A stretch of 64,000 bases of DNA from Bacillus sp. FJAT-28004 (lineage in GTDB: Bacteria > Bacillota > Bacilli > Paenibacillales > Paenibacillaceae): positions 1,318,319-1,382,318 of the forward strand of contig NZ_LGHP01000001.1 in the NCBI RefSeq assembly GCF_001280845.1, read 5' to 3'. The notes below the pieces were generated by a model. It made no database searches, had not been told where the DNA came from, and saw nothing but the letters and a program-made list of their open reading frames with translations. The translations under genes were made by a program, and so were the position numbers. Each line of letters opens with the position of its first letter. Position 1 is the stretch's first letter. Positions 1 through 8,122 of the stretch are shown in pieces.

Positions 1-1
1 G

Positions 2-1531
2 CGCAATGTCTATTTGCCGCCGTTCCGCGCGGGGATCGAAGCGGGAGCCGGTTCGGTCATGAATTCGTTTAATATTTATCAAGGGATTCCGGTAGCCGCC
101 AACAAGGCTGTCATGAATGATCTGCTTCGGAAGGAGCTTGGGTTCGACGGCATCCTGATTTCCGACTATGGCGCGATCGAGGAAATCGTCGTTCACGGTA
201 AAGCTAAAGATTCGAAAGAAGCGGCCAAGAAAGCGCTCGACGCGACGATGGACATCGAAATGGTGACCCGGGCGTACGATCAGCTGCCGCAATTGGTCGA
301 AGAAGGGCTCGTTCTGGAAGAGCAGTTGGACGCGGCGGTAAGACGCATTCTGACGTACAAGTACAAATGCGGGTTAATGGACGATCCGTTCCGTTACGTG
401 CGGCCGGAGAAAGAAGCAGAATATCATTTCCACGAGACTCATTTGCAGGCGAGCCGCGAATTGGCCAGCAAGTCCATCGTGCTGCTTAAGAACGACGGAG
501 TGCTGCCGCTTGCGAAGGAGGACGGAACGATCGCCGTCATCGGACCGTTCGGCAGCAGCAAGGACCTGCTTGGCCCATGGCAATTTTCCCGTTACGGCGA
601 CGAGACGGTTACCCTTCGTCAAGGGCTCGAAGCGAAAGGAATCGCGGCCGATCGCCTGCTGTTCGCGGAAGGCTGCGGCGTAGAAAGAGAAATCGAGGGC
701 GGTTTGGAGCAAGCGGTAGCGATCGCTGAGAACGCGGACATCATCATTCTTGCGCTCGGCGAGAGCAGCGACATGTCGGGCGAAGCCGCTTCCCGGTTGG
801 ACCTTGTCATGCCGGAAGTGCAGCTTCGATTGGCGGAGAAAATCGCCGGCCTTGGCAAGCCAGTCGTACTCGTGCTTACGAACGGTCGGCCGCTCGTGCT
901 CGAGTGGTTCGAGAGACATGTGGACGCCATCGTCGAAACGTGGTTCCTCGGATCGCAAGCCGGACATGCCATCGCAGATATGCTTTTCGGAGACACGAAC
1001 CCGTCCGGTCGGCTTTCGATGAGCTTCCCGGCCAAGGCGGGGCAAGTGCCGATCTATTACAATAGCTTTAACACCGGACGGCCGGTGACGGAAAGCAACA
1101 GCAATCAAAAGTTCATTTCCAAATATATCGACGGTCCGAACGAACCGCTATATCCGTTCGGTTACGGACTTAGCTATTCGACGTTTACTTACTCTGACAT
1201 TCGACTCGATCGCAATCGGATGACTTCGGCGGATACGATCGCCGCGACGGTCACGGTGACCAACACGGGGAAAATGGCTGGGGAAGAAACGGTTCAGTTG
1301 TATATTCAGGATCTATACGGCACCGTCGTCCGCCCGGTGAAAGAGCTGAAAGGATTCCGGAAAATCAAGCTGCAGCCGGGGGAAAGCGAAGACGTAACGT
1401 TCTCCGTCACGGAAGAGGAATTGAAATACTACACCCCGAACGGGAAATTCCAAGCGGAAGCGGGAGACTTCCGGTTGTTCGTAGGCCCTAATTCGAGAGA
1501 GTTGCAAGCAGCGGATTTCGAGCTGGTCTAA
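2..1531 (+). CDS. Glycoside hydrolase family 3 beta-glycosidase, 3' part (5' end outside window)
   Basis: The frame is open to the left edge (it reads RNVYLPPFRAGIE at the edge), so the true start is outside. GH3 enzymes hydrolyse beta-linked glucosides or xylosides by a retaining mechanism. The visible part holds the end of the (beta/alpha)8 barrel with the nucleophile aspartate in ISDYGA (codon at 164-166), then the alpha/beta sandwich domain (KSIVLLKNDGVLPL, then GRPLVLEW) and a C-terminal fibronectin-III-like domain from about 1190 (VTVTNTGKMAGEETVQLY). No signal peptide can be judged. Family assignment is firm; substrate (xylo- or gluco-oligosaccharide) is inferred only from neighbouring GH39, GH30 and esterase genes. 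The downstream stretch carries a scrap of a second GH3. Confidence 0.93.
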   Translation, partial: RNVYLPPFRAGIEAGAGSVMNSFNIYQGIPVAANKAVMNDLLRKELGFDGILISDYGAIEEIVVHGKAKDSKEAAKKALDATMDIEMVTRAYDQLPQLVEEGLVLEEQLDAAVRRILTYKYKCGLMDDPFRYVRPEKEAEYHFHETHLQASRELASKSIVLLKNDGVLPLAKEDGTIAVIGPFGSSKDLLGPWQFSRYGDETVTLRQGLEAKGIAADRLLFAEGCGVEREIEGGLEQAVAIAENADIIILALGESSDMSGEAASRLDLVMPEVQLRLAEKIAGLGKPVVLVLTNGRPLVLEWFERHVDAIVETWFLGSQAGHAIADMLFGDTNPSGRLSMSFPAKAGQVPIYYNSFNTGRPVTESNSNQKFISKYIDGPNEPLYPFGYGLSYSTFTYSDIRLDRNRMTSADTIAATVTVTNTGKMAGEETVQLYIQDLYGTVVRPVKELKGFRKIKLQPGESEDVTFSVTEEELKYYTPNGKFQAEAGDFRLFVGPNSRELQAADFELV

Positions 1532-1549
1532 GGGGAGTACGAATCGAGA

Positions 1550-1657
1550 ATGATCACATTCAATAAGATGCAGCTTCAGCCGAGTGAGGAAAAGACCGTA
1601 CGCTTTGACCTCGACAAGCGCTCCGCATCGAACGAACATAACTATCAGAAGGGTTGA
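1550..1657 (+). pseudogene. GH3 fibronectin-III-like domain remnant
   Basis: A 35-codon frame starting just after the GH3 stop reads FNKMQLQPSEEKTVRFDLDK. This matches the Fn3-like domain of the intact GH3 further on ([20 protein letters not shown], about 9950-10010), followed by RSxS/RSFAF. It is therefore the leftover of a second GH3 gene whose other parts are gone, not a functional short protein. It lies between the GH3 stop and the exporter start and may still be transcribed with them. Confidence 0.7.
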
Positions 1658-1667
1658 GGGTCAGCAG

Positions 1668-3839
1668 ATGTCTATTTTACTCTATCGATTAGGAGGCTGG
1701 GCCGTTCGCAAAAAGTACCTCTTGCTGATTGTCGGGATAGCGGTGCTTGCCTTGATGTTAGTGTTGGGGAAAGGATTAGGCTCGTCGTTCAACGGGGACT
1801 TATCGATTCCCGGAACGAAATCCGAAAAAACGCTAGCAGTCTTGAATCAATCGTTCCCGCAAGCCAACGCCACCAGCAACGCAACGATGCAGATCGTCTT
1901 CAAGGCACTGCAAGAGGAGACATTGGATTCGCAGTCCAACCAACAAAAACTGATGGGCCTGTTGGATAAGTTTAAACGCGATCCGGAAGTTCTGGAGATT
2001 AGGGATCCTTTCCAATACGGTTCCCTAAACGCAAGCAAGAAGATCGGATATGCGACCCTTATTTACAAGAACAAACCGGGGGAGGTTCCCGAATCTTCGC
2101 TGGACCTATTGGCTCGAACGGTCGAAGAGTCGCGCGGTGCTGGTATTCAAATCGAGTATAGCGACAATGCCGGACCGCAAGAGGTGGAAGTCGGAGGCAT
2201 CGCCGAAGCCGTCGGTATCGGGATCGCATACGTAATTCTGACGCTGACCTTCGCTTCATTTCTAGCTGCTGGCCTGCCGATACTGACGGCGCTTCTCGGG
2301 CTTGGCATCGGCATCATGATCATCATGATCAGTTCGAATTTTATATCCATGTCTTCTGTGTCGTTGTCCCTTGCCGTAATGCTCGGCCTCGCCGTCGGCA
2401 TTGATTATGCATTGTTTTTAATCTCACGGTACAGACAAAATCTATCGGAAGGAAAAAGCATCGAGCAATCGGCGGCTCTTGCCAACGGCACGGCTGGCAG
2501 CGCCGTCGTGTTCGCGGGAATGACGGTTATTATCGCGCTTCTCGGGCTGGCCGTGGCGAATATCCCGTTCCTGACCGCAATGGGGGTCGCAGCTGCCGTC
2601 ACCGTCTTTATCGCCATTTTGGTTGCCGTCATTTTCGTTCCCGCCATATTGGGAATCGCCGGCGAAAGGCTCCGTCCGCGCGCGAAAGCCGCGAAGACTA
2701 CGAAGCCCAAATCCGATCCAGCTTCGAATGCATGGGGAAGATTTGTTAGTAAATATCCGCTTCCCGTCGGAATCGTTGCCATCCTGTTATTGTTGTTCAT
2801 TAGCTACCCGGCGCTGCATCTGAAAACCGGCATTCCCGACAACGGAATGAAATCCGAAGAGCATACGGAACGCCGCGCATACGATTTACTTGCAGAAGCG
2901 TTTGGACCAGGCTTTAATGGTCCGCTTGTCATTATAGCCAGGTCGGAGAGCGAGACCGATCCGCAGGGGAAAATCCGTCAAGCAACGAACGAGCTGCGTT
3001 CCTTGCCCGATATTGCGATAATGAGCGAGCCGATTCCGGACGCGTCGGGACGGTTGGCTATGTTAAACGTGATTCCCGTTACGGGTCCTCTGGATGCAAA
3101 AACGAAGGAATTGGTCACGAATATCCGGGATAAAGCGACCGACATTCTCGAGGCATCCCATGTGGAGATCATGGTGACGGGAACTGCGGCGATGAACATC
3201 GACATTTCGGACAAGCTCAATCAAGTGCTGCCGCGATTTGCGATATTGATCGTAAGCCTTGCGATCATTTTGCTCGGCATGGTGTTCCGCTCCATCCTTA
3301 TTCCGATCAAAGCGGTGTTAGGCTATTTGCTAACGTTGTCTGCCACCCTCGGGTTTATCGTCTTTGTCGTTCAGGACGGCCATTTCTCCAAATTTTTCGG
3401 CATTCCTCAGCCGGGGCCGGTTCTTAGTTTCCTGCCGATCCTGGTAGCGGGCATCCTGTTCGGTTTGGCCATGGATTACGAGGTGTTCCTTGTCAGCCGG
3501 ATGAGAGAAGAATATTCGCATAGCGGGAATCCGAAGCGCGCGGTGCTCGGGGGATTGAAAACCAGCGGAACGGTCGTGTCCGCGGCAGGACTCATCATGA
3601 TCGCCGTATTCGCCAGTTTCGTGTTCGCCGAGGACACGATGATTAAATCGATGGGCCTATCATTGGCATTCGGCATTCTTGTCGATGCGTTCATCGTCAG
3701 GATGACCATCGTTCCGGCCGCCATGATGTTAATGAACAAAGCCGCATGGTTCTATCCGAAATGGCTGGATCGAATCACGCCCAACATTGACGTGGAGGGC
3801 GAGTCTATCCAGTCTAAAAACGATCACTCGACACCTTAA
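1668..3839 (+). CDS. MmpL/YdfJ-type RND family transporter
   Basis: 723-residue integral membrane protein of the MMPL branch of RND transporters, which export lipids, drugs or surface molecules using the proton gradient. Layout seen: one N-terminal membrane helix (residues ~17-37), an extracytoplasmic loop, a block of five to six helices with GIDYALFLISRYR, a second helix (~365) with a second outside loop, and a final helix block with AMDYEVFLVSRMREE. The paired internal repeat, with a charged D-Y motif in helix 4 of each half, is typical. The ATG at 1668 was chosen because it gives a normal N-terminus (MSILLYRLGGWAVRKKYLLL); upstream in-frame codons run into the GH3 remnant. Substrate is unknown; no regulator is adjacent. 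Confidence 0.9.
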   Translation: MSILLYRLGGWAVRKKYLLLIVGIAVLALMLVLGKGLGSSFNGDLSIPGTKSEKTLAVLNQSFPQANATSNATMQIVFKALQEETLDSQSNQQKLMGLLDKFKRDPEVLEIRDPFQYGSLNASKKIGYATLIYKNKPGEVPESSLDLLARTVEESRGAGIQIEYSDNAGPQEVEVGGIAEAVGIGIAYVILTLTFASFLAAGLPILTALLGLGIGIMIIMISSNFISMSSVSLSLAVMLGLAVGIDYALFLISRYRQNLSEGKSIEQSAALANGTAGSAVVFAGMTVIIALLGLAVANIPFLTAMGVAAAVTVFIAILVAVIFVPAILGIAGERLRPRAKAAKTTKPKSDPASNAWGRFVSKYPLPVGIVAILLLLFISYPALHLKTGIPDNGMKSEEHTERRAYDLLAEAFGPGFNGPLVIIARSESETDPQGKIRQATNELRSLPDIAIMSEPIPDASGRLAMLNVIPVTGPLDAKTKELVTNIRDKATDILEASHVEIMVTGTAAMNIDISDKLNQVLPRFAILIVSLAIILLGMVFRSILIPIKAVLGYLLTLSATLGFIVFVVQDGHFSKFFGIPQPGPVLSFLPILVAGILFGLAMDYEVFLVSRMREEYSHSGNPKRAVLGGLKTSGTVVSAAGLIMIAVFASFVFAEDTMIKSMGLSLAFGILVDAFIVRMTIVPAAMMLMNKAAWFYPKWLDRITPNIDVEGESIQSKNDHSTP

Positions 3840-3946
3840 GAAGTCGTTAAAACACAAAAGAAGAAGTCGGATAAGCGATAGTTTGGCTTCTCGGATTTCG
3901 ATAAGATGGGTATAGGTTAGAAAATATGGAATGTGGAGGTTAGAAA

Positions 3947-4159
3947 ATGTTATTTACGGAGAATTCGAAGGTGGGCGATTTGCTCGCCAACGAGGCCGCA
4001 ACGGTTGTATTGGAAAAACACTTGCCAGGAATTTCTAAGAATGCAATGATCGGCATGGCGAAGGGCTTTACACTCAAGCAATTGTCCGGATTTCCGCAAG
4101 CTGGAATGTCTCCGGCAAAACTCGCTGAAGTCGTAGCCGATCTTGAAGGGGTCCAATAG
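3947..4159 (+). CDS. Stand-alone copy of the GH3 C-terminal small domain (70 aa)
   Basis: Seventy residues with its own good ribosome site (GGAGG about 8 bases before ATG). The whole protein aligns with the last ~70 residues of the intact GH3 nearby: NSKVGDLLANEAATVVLEKHLPGIS against [25 protein letters not shown], then FTLKQL against FSLKQL and the VVADL/VVAEL tail. The pattern (helix, conserved EKHLPG, helix, LKQL) suggests a small helical module. No catalytic residues can be recognised; a binding or partner-docking role is a guess. A hairpin terminator follows at 4239-4274. Confidence 0.7.
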   Translation: MLFTENSKVGDLLANEAATVVLEKHLPGISKNAMIGMAKGFTLKQLSGFPQAGMSPAKLAEVVADLEGVQ

Positions 4160-4206
4160 TTTTCGTTTTTGTCGACGAGAACATGATGTATTCCAGAGGA
4201 ATTAAA

Positions 4207-4236
4207 TCAATTCAATTCAATTCAATTCAATTCAAT
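4207..4236 (+). repeat. TCAAT pentanucleotide microsatellite, six copies
   Basis: Six perfect tandem copies of TCAAT between the small-domain gene and its terminator. The copy number of such a repeat can change by slippage. It lies upstream of the lipoprotein start chosen here, so a length change would not alter that protein unless translation begins at the earlier in-frame ATG near 4183. Confidence 0.9.
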
Positions 4237-4238
4237 TC

Positions 4239-4274
4239 GAAAGGGTGTCTCCTAGCGGTGACTCCCTTTCTTTT
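4239..4274 (+). terminator. Rho-independent terminator after the 70-aa gene
   Basis: Seven-base arms GAAAGGG (4239-4245) and CCCTTTC (4264-4270), followed by TTTT. It separates the small-domain gene from the lipoprotein gene. Confidence 0.6.
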
Positions 4275-4314
4275 GTCAGAACCCCCAGAAAGCATCGGGA
4301 AAGGAATGACTTTG

Positions 4315-5031
4315 ATGCGTTCTTGCGTTCTTTGGATCCGAGCCGGATTCTTGCTCCTATGCTTATGTTTGCTGTCATCCTGCGCATCAGGCACTGCACA
4401 TATCACTGTGCATCGGAATGGAACGGCCGATCTGAATATGGATTTGTCGATTAACAGGGAAATGATTGCCTTAATCGGCATGCCCGATTTGATGAAACGG
4501 ATAACGGAGCAATTTCGAGAGAAAAACATGGAAGTGAAGCCTTACGAGCAGGGTGGGCGAGTCGGATTCGCGGTTTCCCGAACGATCAACCTTCGCGACC
4601 TGGATCATATCTCCTTACCAGAGGGGGTTACGATAGAGCGCGAGGAAAAGAAGAAGTTTTTTTATACAAAAGTGAAAATCTTCGTAACCGTCGATATGGA
4701 ACAACTAATGACGAATAAGGAATTCGGGGCTGGGTCACCAGAGAATCCAGTTATGAATCCATTTGTGAAAAGTCTCATACAAAAGCAGATCCACTTTGAA
4801 TTTCTTCTTACGGCGCCGCTCAAGCCGGGCAAAAACAATGCGGAAGAAATTAGAGACCGTGGGCGAACCTTAGTATGGAGTATGAAATTATTCAAATCTA
4901 ACGAATTTAAATTAAATTTCACGATCCCTAACATCAAAACGATTTCTTATTCGGCGGGAGCTTTGATCGCGCTTTCTCTCTTGCTGTGGATTGGGATCAG
5001 AATCAGCAGAAAGCGGCGACGAACTGCCTGA
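4315..5031 (+). CDS. LppM-like lipoprotein with C-terminal membrane anchor
   Basis: 238 residues. The N-terminus is a lipoprotein signal (hydrophobic run ending LSSC, lipobox), so the mature protein is lipid-anchored outside the membrane. The next part, starting HITVHRNGTADLNMDLSIN, fits the beta-rich LppM/DUF3153 type of domain. A second membrane helix near the end (SAGALIALSLLLWIGIRI) is followed by the basic tail SRKRRRTA, so both ends are held at the membrane. ATG 4315 was chosen over ATG 4306 and the earlier in-frame ATG at 4183 because AAAGGA lies 9 bases before it and the signal peptide starts there. Function is unknown. Confidence 0.75.
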   Translation: MRSCVLWIRAGFLLLCLCLLSSCASGTAHITVHRNGTADLNMDLSINREMIALIGMPDLMKRITEQFREKNMEVKPYEQGGRVGFAVSRTINLRDLDHISLPEGVTIEREEKKKFFYTKVKIFVTVDMEQLMTNKEFGAGSPENPVMNPFVKSLIQKQIHFEFLLTAPLKPGKNNAEEIRDRGRTLVWSMKLFKSNEFKLNFTIPNIKTISYSAGALIALSLLLWIGIRISRKRRRTA

Positions 5032-5062
5032 CGGACTGATATTCAATCAAGAAGGTATTACA

Positions 5063-5735
5063 ATGACACAACAAACCATTCGTTGGATATCAAGCACAGA
5101 GACGTCCCGATGGAGAGGCAAAGCAATTCCGGCCCCTGAAGCTCCGAAAACTTCGGATGCCGAAGCGGCAAGCCTGACGATTACCTTGGACACCTTCCAA
5201 ACCGTGGAGGGCTTTGGCGGATGTTTCAATGAGCAGGGATTCACGGCTTTGGGCCATCTGAGGGAAGAACAGCGGGCAGAATTGCTCCATTCCTTGTTTC
5301 ATCCCGAAGGAGATCACAGATTCACCATTTGCCGACTGCCGATCGGCGCAAGTGATTACGCCCTTGATTGAGCGTCAACGCTTACGTGTATTGGAACATG
5401 GCTCTCGAGCCGAAGGGTTGCAGCACTTGGGGGTGGGAGCAGAATTCGATGATTACGGTTGATCCCACAACGCGGCAGGTCATCTTCTCTTCAATCCGGA
5501 GTACTATGTGATGAAGCATTTCGCCCATTTCGTCCCCAAGGGCTCCAAGCGGGTTGGAACGAAAGGGCATTGGACGGGGAATTCCGTCGCCTTCGAAACT
5601 CCGGACGGCACGTTTGTTGTCGTGATGTCCAATCCCTTCAAGGATTCGCGAGTCGTACGTTTGTCAAATGGAGCCGTCACTCGAGCGTTCGAACTTGAGC
5701 CCGAATCGTTCAACACCATCGTGTTTAAAAAATGA
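5063..5735 (+). pseudogene. GH30 glucosylceramidase-type glycosidase, internally deleted
   Basis: The first ~100 codons encode the N-terminus of a GH30 enzyme (VEGFGGCFNEQGF, then ICRLPIGASDYALD). At about 5368 the sequence jumps to the C-terminal part in another frame (NAYVYWNMALEPKG, STWGWEQNSMITVDP), and near 5488 it changes frame again (FNPEYYVMKHFAHFVPKGSKR to the end, NTIVFKK at 5735). The middle, including both catalytic glutamates of the barrel (~250 residues), is missing. It is thus non-functional: one large deletion plus at least one later frameshift. GH30 members cleave beta-glucosyl, beta-xylosyl or beta-1,6-glucan links, in keeping with the neighbouring xylan-type genes. Confidence 0.88.
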
Positions 5736-5859
5736 TGATAAAATCGGTTGTTCGACTTCGTGACATTAGAAAGTCGAGAACAGAATAGTGGGCGGTTGCG
5801 AACGGTTATATCCTGTATGTAGAAATTGAAATCGATACTTTTTAGTGGAGGCTACTGCA

Positions 5860-7318
5860 ATGGCAATTAACCTTACGTTGGACATGACAAACGAAGGTAC
5901 TTCTTTTCCGCATTACTGGGAAACTTGTGTTGGGAGCTGCCATGCGTATATGGGGCTTCGCGAAGACTGGAGACGTCAATTAAAGAAAGCTCATATGGAT
6001 ATGGGTTTTCGGTACGTTCGGTTCCATGGTCTATTGGACGACCGCATGAGCGTATTTGTCAGAAACCCGTGGAATGGAAATTTGGCTTATTCTTTCTATA
6101 CAATCGACTCCATATTCGATTTTTTGCTGGAAAACGGGATGAAGCCTTTCGTTGAGTTGGGCTTCATGCCGGAAGAGTTAGCTTCCGGGCAGAACACGAT
6201 TTTCCATTATAAAGCCAACACCACGCCGCCATCCGACTATGAAGCATGGGAAGAGCTGATTCGCAGGCTCGTGCAGCATCTGGTCGAAAGGTATGGGCTG
6301 GAAGAGGTGCGCACCTGGTATTTCGAAGTGTGGAACGAGCCCAATCTGATTCCCTTCTTCTGGACCGGAACAATGGAGGACTATTTTAAGCTTTACCAAC
6401 ATTCCGTTAAAGCGATTAAAGAAATCGACGCGCAAATTCCGGTAGGCGGTCCCGCGACTTCCAAAAATTCATGGATTCCCGAATTTCTTGCCTTCTGCAA
6501 GGAGACCGGGATCGACTTCGTATCGACGCACCAGTATCCGACGGACGAGCCGCTGTGGCGGGAAGAACTCAAGATCGAGGATTTCTACACGAACGGTCTC
6601 AGCGGGTTTGAGCAAACAATGAAAACCTATCCCTTCAAACGCGGGGTTATGAAGGATATGGCGATGAAGTCGCGTGAAGAAGCGGGGGGTCTGCCGTTGT
6701 ATTACACGGAATGGAATTCCGCCTACGAGAACGATTTCGATGAACCTCGCGTAGCCGTGTTGACTGCCAAAACGATCTTCGATCTTGACGGTATCGCGGA
6801 CATTTATGCTTATTGGACCTTCTCCGACTTGTTCGAGGAGTCGCAGCAATCCTCGATGCCTTTCCATCACGGGATGGGGCTTCAGACGATACACGGCATT
6901 CCGAAGCCGACCTATCGGATGTTCGAAATGCTAAATCGGATGGGAACGACCCGCCTCCCGGTCGAATGCGATGCTGAGTCGACGGTCGAGATGGCGGCGA
7001 CGATGAGCGGCGATCGTTTATAATCATCAAGTTCCTCATCGGCCCATTAGCGATGAAGAAGTATACATTCGACTGCGCGGAGTGACTTCCCGGAAAACCG
7101 CGCAGATCGAGAGGGTCGATGGAGACAGCGCGAATCCGAGAAAGAAATAGGTAGAGATCGGGAGTCCGGAATATCCGAACAAGGGTCAGCTGTCCGAACT
7201 GTTCGAAGCGTCGATCCCCGTTACGGATACGATCGATCCGATTAGCTCGGAGGAAGAATATACGCTGCGACTAACGATTCCGGCGCACGGCTTGGTAGCG
7301 ATTACGATTAATCTCTAA
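5860..7318 (+). pseudogene. GH39 beta-xylosidase, disrupted near its C-terminus
   Basis: Begins at ATG 5860 with GGAGG 8 bases upstream. The barrel is complete: acid/base Glu160 in WNEPN and nucleophile Glu284 in YYTEWN. The open frame ends at 7023, but the family's C-terminal beta-domain continues: shifting frame at ~7018 gives YNHQVPHRPISDEEVYIRLRG, running to a TAG at 7148-7150 where the family has a tryptophan (KK-stop-VEIGSPEYPNKGQ), then the same frame continues to a natural stop at 7316-7318 (AHGLVAITINL). So one frameshift and one probable TGG-to-TAG change. A truncated 387-residue barrel protein might still be made, but lack of the beta-domain usually harms GH39 enzymes. A sequencing error at either spot cannot be excluded. 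Confidence 0.85.
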
Positions 7319-7331
7319 AAGGAGACTTTCG

Positions 7332-8120
7332 ATGAAAATTTCGGTCATCCCCTTAACCAATGAGAACGTTACGTTAACGGCATATCTATTGGATCCTTCA
7401 CTGGAAATGCGGAACGCCGACGTTCGCCCCGCCGTGCTGATTTGTCCTGGAGGCGCGTATTACTTTTGCTCGGACAGAGAGGCCGAACCGATCGCGATGT
7501 CTTATTTGGCCGAAGGCTATCATGCTTTCGTATTAAGATATTCGCTTTTTGAGAATGCCGCGTTTCCAAGGCCGCTGAACGATGCGGAAGAGGCGCTGGA
7601 ACTCATCCGGAAGCATAGCGAGGAATGGGGTGTAGATCCGGATAAAATCGCAGTTTGCGGCTTTTCCGCCGGAGGACATTTGGCCGCCTCGCTAGGAACG
7701 ATGGGCAGTAGCAGGCCGAATGCCTTGATATTGGGCTATCCTTGCATATTGTCGACAATGAATCATCTCTTGCGTTCGCCAATGCCAGCGGTCGACGAGC
7801 ATGTGGACGCTTCGACGCCTCCAGCCTTTATTTTCCATACGTTCGAGGACGCCGTCGTTCCCGTGAACAATGCGCTCGCTTTCGCGACAGCGATGAGCCG
7901 TGCAGAGGTTCCGTTCGAATTGCATATTTTCCAGAACGGCGTCCATGGTTTGTCACTTGCTACGCCATCGAGTTCGGGAGGAATGGGATACTTGGTCAAC
8001 GCGGATTTTGCTCATTGGTTTAAGCTTTCGACCGCTTGGCTCCGCAATCGGTTCGGTGATTTCGAGACGAACGGAGAACTGGTCCCCCACACGATCGAAT
8101 ATCCTATTTGGGAGGAATAA
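7332..8120 (+). CDS. Alpha/beta hydrolase, acetyl-xylan-esterase-like
   Basis: 262 residues without signal peptide, so cytoplasmic. Features of the BD-FAE/hormone-sensitive-lipase-like esterases: oxyanion region [16 protein letters not shown], nucleophile Ser112 in [13 protein letters not shown], acid Asp in [10 protein letters not shown] and His in NGVHGL. These enzymes remove acetyl or feruloyl groups from sugar oligomers. It has a good ribosome site (AAAAGGAG before ATG 7332) and ends 2 bases before the next GH3 start, whose ribosome site lies inside this gene's end; the two are likely co-translated. Role in deacetylating xylo-oligosaccharides is inferred from context. Confidence 0.85.
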   Translation: MKISVIPLTNENVTLTAYLLDPSLEMRNADVRPAVLICPGGAYYFCSDREAEPIAMSYLAEGYHAFVLRYSLFENAAFPRPLNDAEEALELIRKHSEEWGVDPDKIAVCGFSAGGHLAASLGTMGSSRPNALILGYPCILSTMNHLLRSPMPAVDEHVDASTPPAFIFHTFEDAVVPVNNALAFATAMSRAEVPFELHIFQNGVHGLSLATPSSSGGMGYLVNADFAHWFKLSTAWLRNRFGDFETNGELVPHTIEYPIWEE

Positions 8121-8122
8121 CA

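Noticed and set aside
374-1108. Long minus-strand frame opposite the first GH3
   Set aside because: It mirrors the GH3 reading frame in GC-rich sequence, has no ribosome site and no recognisable protein features.
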